A DNA stretch of 20,610 nucleotides from Burkholderiaceae bacterium (GTDB lineage Bacteria; Pseudomonadota; Gammaproteobacteria; Burkholderiales; Burkholderiaceae): assembly GCA_947380285.1 (NCBI GenBank), contig CANCQD010000032.1, positions 1 to 20,610 of the forward strand, read 5' to 3'. The notes beneath the pieces are model-generated. The model searched no databases, was not told the DNA's origin, and saw nothing but the letters and a program-made list of their open reading frames with translations. The stretch's first letter is position 1, and each line of letters starts with the position of its first letter. Both the position numbers and the translations under genes were made by a program. Shown piece after piece: positions 6,586 through 14,114 of this stretch.

Positions 6586-7632
6586 TTATTCTTTGTCTAC
6601 TAAGGTGCGAGCTTTTTCAACATCTTCACGATAGGCTTCGAAAATATTCTTGAGCGCATCGCTCATCGTTGTAGTTGGCTTCCAGCCTAATTCGCTCATC
6701 GTATTGTCAATTGCGGGAACGCGATTTTGTACATCTTGGTAGCCTTCGCCATAGTAAGCTCCAGAAGTGGTTTCTACAATTTTCACTTCATTAGCAGTCT
6801 TTGCATACTCTGGAATGCTACGAGCAATTTCTAACATCTGATTGGCTAGTTCGCGAATAGAGTGATTGTTCTTTGGATTACCAATGTTATAGATCTTACC
6901 GTTGGCAATACCATCTTTGTTATCGATGATTCGCATTAAAGCATCGATGCCGTCATCGACATAAGTAAATGCACGCTTTTGAGCGCCACCATCAACGACG
7001 TTGATGGGTTCGCCGCGAACAATATGACCTAAGAACTGAGTCACCACTCGGGAAGAACCTTCTTTTGGTGTGTAGATGCTATCTAAGCCAGGGCCGATCC
7101 AGTTAAAGGGGCGGAAGAGTGTAAAGCGCAAACCTTCCATACCGTAGCCCCAAATGACGCGGTCCATTAACTGCTTGGAGCAAGCGTAGATCCAACGTGG
7201 CTTGTTGATTGGGCCGTAAACCATATTCGATTTAGCGGGATCGAATTCACCATCTTCACACATTCCATACACTTCAGAAGTCGATGGGAACACTAAATGT
7301 TTTTTGTATTTAACTGCAGAGCGTACGATGGGAAGATTGGCTTCAAAGTCGAGCTCAAATACTTTAAGTGGTTGCTGAACATAGGTTGCTGGAGTTGCAA
7401 TGGCAACTAATGGCAAGATGACATCGCATTTACGGATGTGGTATTCGACCCATTCTTTATTGATGGTGATATCACCTTCGAAAAAGTGCATACGCGGATG
7501 ATTTACTAAGTCACCTAGACGATCGTTTTGCATATCCATTCCATAGACATCCCAATCGGTCGTCTCAAGAATGCGCTTTGAAAGGTGGTGACCAATGAAA
7601 CCGTTAACACCAAGAATGAGTACTTTTTTCAT
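6586..7632 (-). CDS. arnA: UDP-glucuronate decarboxylase (stand-alone ArnA C-terminal domain)
   Basis: This enzyme oxidises UDP-glucuronate with NAD+ and decarboxylates it to UDP-4-keto-L-arabinose, the first committed step to L-Ara4N. It is a short-chain dehydrogenase-type protein of 348 residues that aligns with the C-terminal half of E. coli ArnA. The NAD motif is GVNGFIGHH (8-16). The catalytic Ser119 and Glu120 (PSTSEVYGMC), Tyr149 and Lys153 (IYACSKQLMD), and Arg304 (DVQNR) correspond to Ser433, Glu434, Tyr463, Lys467 and Arg619 of E. coli ArnA. It has its own ATG and ribosome binding site (GAGGCAG) and is separated by 25 bases from the formyltransferase gene, so the two ArnA activities are separate proteins here. 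Confidence 0.95.
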   Translation of the reverse strand: MKKVLILGVNGFIGHHLSKRILETTDWDVYGMDMQNDRLGDLVNHPRMHFFEGDITINKEWVEYHIRKCDVILPLVAIATPATYVQQPLKVFELDFEANLPIVRSAVKYKKHLVFPSTSEVYGMCEDGEFDPAKSNMVYGPINKPRWIYACSKQLMDRVIWGYGMEGLRFTLFRPFNWIGPGLDSIYTPKEGSSRVVTQFLGHIVRGEPINVVDGGAQKRAFTYVDDGIDALMRIIDNKDGIANGKIYNIGNPKNNHSIRELANQMLEIARSIPEYAKTANEVKIVETTSGAYYGEGYQDVQNRVPAIDNTMSELGWKPTTTMSDALKNIFEAYREDVEKARTLVDKE

Positions 7633-7657
7633 CTTTACTGCCTCGTTTTAATCTAAT

Positions 7658-8527
7658 TTATTTGCCTGCTGGAAACCATTCCAATACTTCAACTGCTTGA
7701 TGGTCACCACAAATGCCGAATACCCGATTATCAACCACTTGGATACCGCAAACCCCAAGATTGATCTGGGCTGGAAATGGGCCTTTTAAGGTGGTGCGAG
7801 CCACAATCATGGCTTTGCCCTCGTAGTCTGTAAAAGCGCCTGGATAAGGGGGTGCAACCGCCCGCACTAGGTCGTGAACCTGTTTGGCCGTTTGATTCCA
7901 CTGAATTTGCCCATCCGCAGGCTTTCGACCGCCAAAGTAACTGCCTTTTTGGAGTTCATTGGGCTTGCGGGGGACCACTCCCTTTAGAAGGCTGGGTAAG
8001 ACTTGATCTATTACGCTTACGGCAGCCTGACTTACCTTGCCAAAGACCTCTGTAGCGGTTTCATCTTGGCCAATACTGACTGCGGTTTGCCCAACAATAT
8101 CGCCCGCATCCGGCTTTAACTCCATGATGTGCAAAGTTGCACCAGTCTCGGTTTCACCATGCAGAATGGCCCAATTAACCGGCGCACGCCCACGATATTT
8201 CGGAAGTAGTGAGCCATGCATATTGAGGGCGGCAATATTGGCGCAAGCCAAAATCTGCTCCGGAATCATGAAGCGATAGTAGAAAGAAAAAATATAGTCT
8301 GGCGCAATCGCTTGAAACTTCGGAAGCAAAGCTGATAAATCAGTCACGCTAGGCGTGATGTAAGAGATATTTTTTTCTTGACAGAGTTTTGCAACGCTCC
8401 CAAACCAAACATTCTCATTGGGATCATCTTCGTGGGTAACTACCAAATCAACTTGTATTCCCGCATTGAGAAGTGCTTTTAGGCAGTTGACGCCAACGTC
8501 GTGATAAGCAAAGACGACTGCGTGCAA
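7658..8527 (-). CDS. arnA: UDP-L-Ara4N formyltransferase (stand-alone ArnA N-terminal domain)
   Basis: This enzyme formylates UDP-L-Ara4N with 10-formyltetrahydrofolate. The 289 residues match the N-terminal half of E. coli ArnA: HAVVFAYHDVG at the start, FSFYYR (80-85), and NMHGSLLPKYRGRAPVNW with the catalytic Asn102 and His104. Asp140 in LKPDAGD completes the triad at the same numbers as in E. coli. The protein ends at FPAGK with no link to the decarboxylase. The start codon is TTG, immediately after the arnC stop (TAATTG), so translation probably depends on coupling to arnC. The absence of a better upstream start and the fit to the family N-terminus support it. It sits between arnC and the decarboxylase gene. 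Confidence 0.94.
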   Translation of the reverse strand: MHAVVFAYHDVGVNCLKALLNAGIQVDLVVTHEDDPNENVWFGSVAKLCQEKNISYITPSVTDLSALLPKFQAIAPDYIFSFYYRFMIPEQILACANIAALNMHGSLLPKYRGRAPVNWAILHGETETGATLHIMELKPDAGDIVGQTAVSIGQDETATEVFGKVSQAAVSVIDQVLPSLLKGVVPRKPNELQKGSYFGGRKPADGQIQWNQTAKQVHDLVRAVAPPYPGAFTDYEGKAMIVARTTLKGPFPAQINLGVCGIQVVDNRVFGICGDHQAVEVLEWFPAGK

Positions 8528-9490
8528 TTATTTTTTCTCTAAAACAGTTTGTACTACATAGCGAGGGCGCTTGCGAATTTGCTGATAGATGCGACCAATG
8601 TATTCGCCTAAAAGACCAAGCCCAAAGAGCATCACGCCAATCAGGAAGAAAGTCAGCGCAAAGAGGGTAAATACACCCTCAACCTCGGCGCCGAGAAGAA
8701 AGCGACGTACTAGCAGATAGACAAACAAGCTACCAGCAGCAAGGGATAGAAGCATGCCGAGTATTGAGAAAATCTGCAACGGCATTACAGAGAATCCGGT
8801 GACTAAGTCGAAGTTGAGGCGAATGAGTTGATATAGACTGTATTTAGATTCACCGGCAAAACGCTCTTCGTGTTTGACGGTGATCTCTACTGGATTTGCA
8901 GAAAAGGTATAAGCCAGTGCTGGGATGAAGGTATTGCTCTCATCACATTGACGAACTAGGTCAACAATGCGGCGACTGTATCCACGTAGCATGCAACCTT
9001 GATCGGTCATCGTGATGCGCGTAATGTTTTCGCGCAAACGATTCATGACGCGTGAGGCGAATTTTCTAAAGAAGCTATCGCGACGATCGGCGCGAATGGT
9101 GCCGACGTAATCATGGCCTTTTAATAGTTGTTCAGTCAACGCATCAATTTCTTCAGGTGGATTTTGTAAGTCTGCATCCAAAGTGATGATGTGTTCGCCC
9201 TTGGCATACTCAAAGCCCGCCATGATGGCCATGTGTTGGCCAAAGTTGCTGTGAAATAAAACAGCACGAGTCACATCAGGACGTAATTCAACTTGCTTAG
9301 AGAGGATGCCGGCCGAACGATCTTTACTGCCGTCGTTGACGAATACGATTTCGTAAGCAATCTTGCGTTTGGCAGTCAGTGCATCTAATGCTGGATAGAG
9401 ACGATCAAATAGGGCCTGTAGGCCATCTTCCTCGTTGTAAACGGGGATCACAATACTAAGCGTTGGATTGGCAGCTAAATTTGCAGTCAT
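8528..9490 (-). CDS. arnC: Undecaprenyl-phosphate 4-deoxy-4-formamido-L-arabinose transferase ArnC
   Basis: ArnC transfers L-Ara4FN from UDP to undecaprenyl phosphate on the inner face of the inner membrane. It is a family-2 glycosyltransferase of 320 residues. The GT-A domain shows LSIVIPVYNEEDGL (11-24), FVNDGSKDRS (50-59) and the nucleotide/metal motif DADLQNPPEEI (105-115). Two C-terminal membrane helices (about 232-262 and 274-296) anchor it, with the basic tail IYQQIRKRPRY after them. E. coli ArnC has 322 residues. The match to ArnC rather than to other dolichol-phosphate-mannose-like transferases is strengthened by its place between arnB and the arnA genes. The ribosome binding site is weak (AGG about 11 bases before the ATG). 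Confidence 0.93.
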   Translation of the reverse strand: MTANLAANPTLSIVIPVYNEEDGLQALFDRLYPALDALTAKRKIAYEIVFVNDGSKDRSAGILSKQVELRPDVTRAVLFHSNFGQHMAIMAGFEYAKGEHIITLDADLQNPPEEIDALTEQLLKGHDYVGTIRADRRDSFFRKFASRVMNRLRENITRITMTDQGCMLRGYSRRIVDLVRQCDESNTFIPALAYTFSANPVEITVKHEERFAGESKYSLYQLIRLNFDLVTGFSVMPLQIFSILGMLLSLAAGSLFVYLLVRRFLLGAEVEGVFTLFALTFFLIGVMLFGLGLLGEYIGRIYQQIRKRPRYVVQTVLEKK

Positions 9491-9531
9491 GCTGCAATTT
9501 TGCCTGATTCTCTAGATTTAACCCAAGAACA

Positions 9532-10698
9532 CTAGTTTTTGAGGTATTTCTGCAATATTCCGACTAATCCCCTGGCTATTCGACCTATATCTGCATCGGC
9601 CATTGCGGGAAATAGGGGGAGGGTGAGGATAGATCCACCAATGCGTTCGGCAATGGGCGTATCAGATGTTTTGTAACCTTGATTTTTGTACAGCGTAAAG
9701 CCAGTAATAGCGGGGTAATGAACGCCTGTGCCAATGCCCAAGCCTTTTAACTCTGTCATTACTTGAGCACGATCCGCAGTTAACTGCTCAAGTGGCAAAA
9801 CAACTTGAAACATATGCCAGTTGCTATCGGTAAAGTTTTCTACTGGAAGCTCTAATCTCAAATTCTCCAAATTAGCAGATTTCAATTCAGCGCGAATCAC
9901 CTCAAAGTATTGACGAGCAAGTTCGGCACGACGCACTTGATATGAAGGGAGTTGCTTGAGTTGCTCAAGACCAATGGCTGCATTTACATCAGTCAAGTTA
10001 TCTTTACCGCCCAATACGTCAACATCCATACCATCCATACCATGCCGAGTTAATCCCTGAAGGCGGAACTTCTCGGCAAGTTTTGCTTCATCATCATTGT
10101 TTAGTACAAGACAGCCACCCTCAACAGTGGTGAGATTTTTATTGGCCTGAAAGCTGAAGCTGACTAAGTCGCCAAAGCTACCAATCTTCCTGCCTTTCCA
10201 CTTTGAGCCAAAGGCTTGTGCTGCATCCTCAATTATGCGAAGCTGATATTGATTCGCCAATGCATAGAGCTGATCCATATCAACAGGCAGACCAGCCAAA
10301 TAGACCGGCATGATCGCACGGGTCTTTGGTGTGATCGCAGCAGCAAGCTTATTCAAATCAAGATTGCGTGTAACTGGGTCAATATCTACAAACACCGGTT
10401 TTGCGCCAACGCCTAAGATGACATTGGAAGTAGCTACCCATGAAATGGGGGTGGTGATCACTTCGTCGCCAGGACCAATGCCGGCAACTTGTAAAGCAAT
10501 CTTCATAGTTGCGGTGCCATTGGCAAAGCAACGCACTGGACGACCGTCAAAATAGTTACTTAAAGCGGTCTCAAACTCTGCCAGCTTGGGCCCCGATGTA
10601 ACCCAGCCTGAACGCAGCACTTCTGAAACAGCATCAATCGTTTCCTGATTAAAGCTGGGGCGCGTAAAAGGGATGAAAGGGGAATTAGAGTCAGACAT
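9532..10698 (-). CDS. arnB: UDP-4-amino-4-deoxy-L-arabinose aminotransferase ArnB
   Basis: ArnB converts UDP-4-keto-L-arabinose to UDP-L-Ara4N with glutamate as amino donor. It belongs to the DegT/DnrJ/EryC1 sugar aminotransferases, which use pyridoxal phosphate. The 388 residues begin with FIPFTRPSFNQETIDAV. Other motifs are CFANGTATMKIAL (57-69), IIEDAAQAFGS with the PLP-ring aspartate Asp158, and SFSFQANKNLTTVEGG with the Schiff-base lysine Lys187. The C-terminal HYP-type segment (TGVHYPAI) is also present. E. coli ArnB has about 380 residues. It begins 11 bases after the arnT stop and ends 41 bases before arnC, within the arn operon. Confidence 0.93.
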   Translation of the reverse strand: MSDSNSPFIPFTRPSFNQETIDAVSEVLRSGWVTSGPKLAEFETALSNYFDGRPVRCFANGTATMKIALQVAGIGPGDEVITTPISWVATSNVILGVGAKPVFVDIDPVTRNLDLNKLAAAITPKTRAIMPVYLAGLPVDMDQLYALANQYQLRIIEDAAQAFGSKWKGRKIGSFGDLVSFSFQANKNLTTVEGGCLVLNNDDEAKLAEKFRLQGLTRHGMDGMDVDVLGGKDNLTDVNAAIGLEQLKQLPSYQVRRAELARQYFEVIRAELKSANLENLRLELPVENFTDSNWHMFQVVLPLEQLTADRAQVMTELKGLGIGTGVHYPAITGFTLYKNQGYKTSDTPIAERIGGSILTLPLFPAMADADIGRIARGLVGILQKYLKN

Positions 10699-10709
10699 AT
10701 GCTTCTATA

Positions 10710-12401
10710 TTACTGCGTCACGTTCGATACATCCGGATGTTTCACAATAACTCTGCGGGAGTCACGATCGACTTCCTGCATTGGAAAGTTTTGAGCTTTT
10801 AGAGCATCAAACTGCTCTGGAACCATTAAAGCGTAGGCAGTTTGATCTTCTTGCCAGCGGCCAATAAACGCATTCAAGGTGGGCATCCATAAATCTGGCT
10901 CTTGATTGACCCCAAACTCGAGCTCATCGGGAGACTCGACCATGATCATCGTTCTGTTTAGATAGAAGGGCACGGTGTGATCTAAAAGGCGCACTGAATA
11001 GAAATTTACTTTTGGAGGAATGGAGGCTTTCACTCTCGCAACGAGATCGATGCCAGAAACTGCGCGACCTAAAGTCTCGTGACCTGTACCTGAGATGATG
11101 GCGCACAGAAAAAATCCACATGCAAAACTGACAATACTTTGAATGCCATTTCGCTTACTTTGCCAAGCTGCGAAGGCGCTGCAACTCCCCAGCGCCAATA
11201 ATGCAGCAATGATCCAATAGGTATATTGCGCATAGGCTTCAATTTCATCAGGTCTCGCCTGCTTGCCAATCGCATCTAAAAAGAAAAATCCAACGCAGCC
11301 CAGCAGCACAAATCCAAGAGTTTGTATTTTCCATGGCAGCGCCATAGTATTGCTATGCCCAAGCAAGCGATCTAAGCGATTGCCAATAATCAATGCGAGC
11401 GCAGGAAAAACAGGAATGATGTAGCCGGGTAGCTTGGAGCGAGAGACACTAAAAAAAGCAAAGATTACTAAAAACCAACATACCAATAACCAACCCGCAG
11501 AGAACTCGCGGCGACGCTCATTCCAAGCTTGTGCAATAGCTCCAGGAATTTGAAGGACCCAAGGAAGTATGCCAATCAGTAGTAGCGGAACAAAGTAATA
11601 AATAGGACCGGTTCTGCTGTGCGCGTCTTGCGTGAAGCGTTGAAGATGTTCGTGAATAAAAAAGAATTCTAAAAATTCAGGATTGCGTTGCGCAACCAAT
11701 ACAAACCAAGGTGCGGTGATGGCTAGGAATAAAATACCGCCGCTAAATAAGCGTAGACGAGACCAAATTTTCCAGTCCCAAGTGCTCAGCGAGTACACAA
11801 TGAAAACCATTGCAGGAATGGCAGCACCGATCACGCCCTTGGATAAAGTGGCGAGCGCCATGAAAGCCCAACAAGCCCACATCCAATTGCGACAACTATT
11901 TTGATTGTGAGAGGTTTGTGCAAGTAGCAAGCTGCAGAGCGCAGCTACCAAGAAAGAGGACAAGCCCATGTCGAGCGAATTGAGGTGGCCACTGATGATC
12001 CACATCGGACTTGATGCCAATACAACTGAAGCCAGCCAACCAGCTCTAGCGTTATAAATTCGAGCGCCAGTAAATCCAACTATCAAAATGGTAAGAAAGC
12101 CAGTTAATGCAGTCCAAAGTCTTGCCTGCCATTCGCCAATACCAAACGCTTGAAAAGTTGCGGCAGTTGCCCACGCTTGTAATGGAGGCTTTTCAAAATA
12201 CTTGTAACCGTTGTAACGGGGCGTGACCCAGTCGCCGGTGACCAGCATCTCCCGGGCGATTTCTGCGTAGCGCCCTTCGTCGGAAGGAATGAGGTGGCGG
12301 TAATTGAGTGTGCCAAACCACAGTAGGGCATAAATGATGATTAACAGCAAAATCTTGCCTGGATGCAAGGCTGATGACTGCCGAATTTGGCCAAATTGCA
12401 T
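10710..12401 (-). CDS. arnT: Lipid A 4-amino-4-deoxy-L-arabinose transferase ArnT
   Basis: ArnT is an integral inner-membrane glycosyltransferase (the PMT-like ArnT/GT-83 group) that moves L-Ara4N from undecaprenyl phosphate to lipid A phosphates on the periplasmic side. The 563 residues start with one membrane helix, then the first periplasmic loop with SDEGRYAEIAREML (40-53, catalytic-type Asp41) and the YKYFEKPPLQAW segment (67-78). About a dozen further hydrophobic segments follow, and a soluble periplasmic domain of about 150 residues ends the protein. E. coli ArnT has 550. The ATG shares one base with the stop of the Mth938-domain gene (TAATG), which indicates translational coupling. 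Other PMT-like sugar transferases are the alternative, but the operon context settles it. Confidence 0.92.
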   Translation of the reverse strand: MQFGQIRQSSALHPGKILLLIIIYALLWFGTLNYRHLIPSDEGRYAEIAREMLVTGDWVTPRYNGYKYFEKPPLQAWATAATFQAFGIGEWQARLWTALTGFLTILIVGFTGARIYNARAGWLASVVLASSPMWIISGHLNSLDMGLSSFLVAALCSLLLAQTSHNQNSCRNWMWACWAFMALATLSKGVIGAAIPAMVFIVYSLSTWDWKIWSRLRLFSGGILFLAITAPWFVLVAQRNPEFLEFFFIHEHLQRFTQDAHSRTGPIYYFVPLLLIGILPWVLQIPGAIAQAWNERRREFSAGWLLVCWFLVIFAFFSVSRSKLPGYIIPVFPALALIIGNRLDRLLGHSNTMALPWKIQTLGFVLLGCVGFFFLDAIGKQARPDEIEAYAQYTYWIIAALLALGSCSAFAAWQSKRNGIQSIVSFACGFFLCAIISGTGHETLGRAVSGIDLVARVKASIPPKVNFYSVRLLDHTVPFYLNRTMIMVESPDELEFGVNQEPDLWMPTLNAFIGRWQEDQTAYALMVPEQFDALKAQNFPMQEVDRDSRRVIVKHPDVSNVTQ

Positions 12402-12778
12402 TAAATGGGTTCCACAATGAGGGCTAAAAGGACCTGGCGTCCTTCCCCTACCAAGATGTTGTATGTCCGGCAGGCGGCTTGAGAATCCATGATTTCGAAG
12501 CCAATCTTGGCCTCAATTAAGGCCTTGAGAAGTTCGGGCCTAGGAAAGCGCTGGCGATTACCTGTACCAATAAGGACTAATTCTGGTTTTAAATCAACCA
12601 TTTGGGCGAAATGACTGGCCACTAAGCTGTCAAATGTCTGCGCAGACCAGTTCGAGATGGCGCCATCCGAACTCAGCAGGACCGCATGGGCGTAAGGGGT
12701 CTTATTGATCTCTACGTAGCCAGGGCCGTAGCCAGTGATCGTATTCGCTCCGGAGTGGGGATCAGATTGAAGCTTCAA
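12401..12778 (-). CDS. Mth938-domain (DUF498) protein, first gene of the arn operon
   Basis: This 125-residue protein belongs to the Mth938/NDUFAF3-like family. Family marks are ITGYGPGYVEIN near the start, LVLIGTGNRQRFP (68-80), and IGFEIMDSQAACRTYNILVGEGRQV near the end. Human NDUFAF3 helps assemble respiratory complex I; the bacterial role is not established, and no catalytic site is evident. The start codon is TTG at 12778: it gives MKLQSDPH, like the usual MKLH start, and a stop codon lies five codons upstream in frame. AGAGAG precedes it by 5 bases. Its stop overlaps the arnT start by one base. Nothing in the sequence makes it a flippase: it has no membrane helix. Confidence 0.88.
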   Translation of the reverse strand: MKLQSDPHSGANTITGYGPGYVEINKTPYAHAVLLSSDGAISNWSAQTFDSLVASHFAQMVDLKPELVLIGTGNRQRFPRPELLKALIEAKIGFEIMDSQAACRTYNILVGEGRQVLLALIVEPI

Positions 12779-12794
12779 GTGGACTCTCTGTCAT
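12762..12794 (-). other. Ten-codon upstream ORF overlapping the TTG start of the arn operon
   Basis: On the - strand an ATG at 12794 opens a frame coding MTESPLEASI and stops at TGA (12764-12762), crossing the TTG start at 12778 in a different frame. With the -10 box at 12805-12810, the transcript would begin only a few bases before this ATG, so it would be leaderless. It may be chance; it is noted because it could affect initiation at the TTG. Confidence 0.25.
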
Positions 12795-12804
12795 AATTAT
12801 GTGG

Positions 12805-12836
12805 ATTATAGCTAGCTGTTTTTTCTAATATTTCAA
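12805..12836 (-). promoter_or_regulatory. Candidate promoter of the arn operon
   Basis: On the - strand a perfect TATAAT (12810-12805) lies about 27 bases before the TTG start of the Mth938-domain gene. The best -35 match is TTGAAA (12836-12831), but the spacer is 20 bases, longer than usual, as expected for a promoter needing an activator. I see no convincing PmrA- or PhoP-type repeat in the 79-base gap between the divergent operons. Confidence 0.45.
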
Positions 12837-12857
12837 GAACTTACCCTTAAATTTATT

Positions 12858-14114
12858 GTGAAGCCGATCCTAAAGTCCCAAAAGCTCGATAACGTCTGTT
12901 ATGACATACGTGGCCCGGTGCTTGAGCTTGCTCAGCGTATGGAGGAGGAAGGTCACAAAATCATTAAATTGAATATCGGAAACGTAGGGGTTTTCGGTTT
13001 TGATCCGCCTGAAGAAATTCAGTTAGACATGATTCGCAATTTAAGTAATGCCTCAGCCTATTCTGATTCCAAAGGAATCTTTGCTGCTCGAAAAGCCATC
13101 ATGCAGTACTGCCAAGAAAAAGGCATCCATGGCGTGACCTTGGATGATGTGTATACCGGTAATGGTGTTTCTGAGCTCATCGTCTTGTCGATGAATGCGC
13201 TTTTAAATGATGGTGATGAAGTCTTAGTTCCAGCGCCGGATTACCCGCTGTGGACTGCTGCTGTGAGTTTGTCGAGTGGCACTCCTGTTCATTATCTTTG
13301 TGATGAATCTAAAGACTGGGCTCCAGACTTAAGCGATCTGCGTAAAAAAATCACCCCGCGCACTAAAGCGATCGTGGTGATTAATCCAAACAATCCAACC
13401 GGCGCAATTTACTCCAAAGAAGTGTTATTGGAAATGACGCAAATTGCACGTGAACACGGTTTAATTTTGTTTGCGGATGAGATTTATGACAAGATGCTGT
13501 ACGACGCTGAAAAACATATTTCATTAGCGTCTTTATCGACTGATGTTGTCACCATTACTTTTAATGGCCTTTCTAAAAATTATCGTTCATGCGGCTACCG
13601 TGCTGGCTGGATGGTGGTTTCAGGCGATAAAGAAATGGTGCGTGATTACATTGAAGGCTTAAACATGTTGGCTTCAATGCGTTTGTGTGCAAACGTACCA
13701 GGTCAGTATGCGATTCAAACGGCGCTGGGTGGATATCAAAGTATTAATGATTTGGTGGGCGAAGGCGGTCGTCTTGCAAAGCAACGCGATCTTGCATGGA
13801 AACTCATTACAGATATTCCGGGAGTCACATGCGTAAAACCAAAATCAGCTTTGTATTTATTCCCAAAGCTAGACCCTGAGATCTACCCAATTGAAGATGA
13901 TCAACAGTTCGTTGCCGATCTTTTAAAAGAAGAAAAAGTATTGTTAGTGCAGGGCTCTGGTTTTAACTGGGGTAAGCCTGATCACTTTCGGGTAGTGTTC
14001 TTGCCTCACGAAGATGTGCTGAAGGAGGCCATTAGACGCCTTGCACGTTTTCTGGAGCGTTATCGTAATAAGCACAGCCGTAAGACTTCTTCAACTGCAG
14101 CAAAGGCATTATGA
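12858..14114 (+). CDS. alaA: Alanine aminotransferase AlaA-type, PLP-dependent
   Basis: AlaA makes alanine from pyruvate with glutamate as amino donor; it is a fold-type I aminotransferase. The 418 residues follow E. coli AlaA closely: KLDNVCYDIRGPVLE (9-23), GNGVSELIV (101-109), PAPDYPLWTAAVSLSSG (125-141), INPNNPTGA (175-183), FADEIYDKMLYD (205-216) and the Schiff-base lysine Lys240 in FNGLSKNYR. The motif NIGNPAPFGF of E. coli is NIGNVGVFGF here. A basic 15-residue tail extends past the usual end. The start is GTG at 12858, chosen because it gives the family N-terminus; its ribosome binding site is weak. The stop overlaps the hom start (ATGA). Context: first gene of alaA-hom-thrC. Confidence 0.93.
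   Translation: MKPILKSQKLDNVCYDIRGPVLELAQRMEEEGHKIIKLNIGNVGVFGFDPPEEIQLDMIRNLSNASAYSDSKGIFAARKAIMQYCQEKGIHGVTLDDVYTGNGVSELIVLSMNALLNDGDEVLVPAPDYPLWTAAVSLSSGTPVHYLCDESKDWAPDLSDLRKKITPRTKAIVVINPNNPTGAIYSKEVLLEMTQIAREHGLILFADEIYDKMLYDAEKHISLASLSTDVVTITFNGLSKNYRSCGYRAGWMVVSGDKEMVRDYIEGLNMLASMRLCANVPGQYAIQTALGGYQSINDLVGEGGRLAKQRDLAWKLITDIPGVTCVKPKSALYLFPKLDPEIYPIEDDQQFVADLLKEEKVLLVQGSGFNWGKPDHFRVVFLPHEDVLKEAIRRLARFLERYRNKHSRKTSSTAAKAL

Noticed and set aside
12401..12778. The small first gene of the arn operon as an ArnE/ArnF-type flippase
   Set aside because: The protein is soluble-looking and matches the Mth938 family; it has no membrane helices.
12779..12857. PmrA or PhoP binding boxes controlling the arn operon
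   Set aside because: TTAA-like bits occur in this AT-rich gap, but no pair with the proper half-site sequence and spacing was found.
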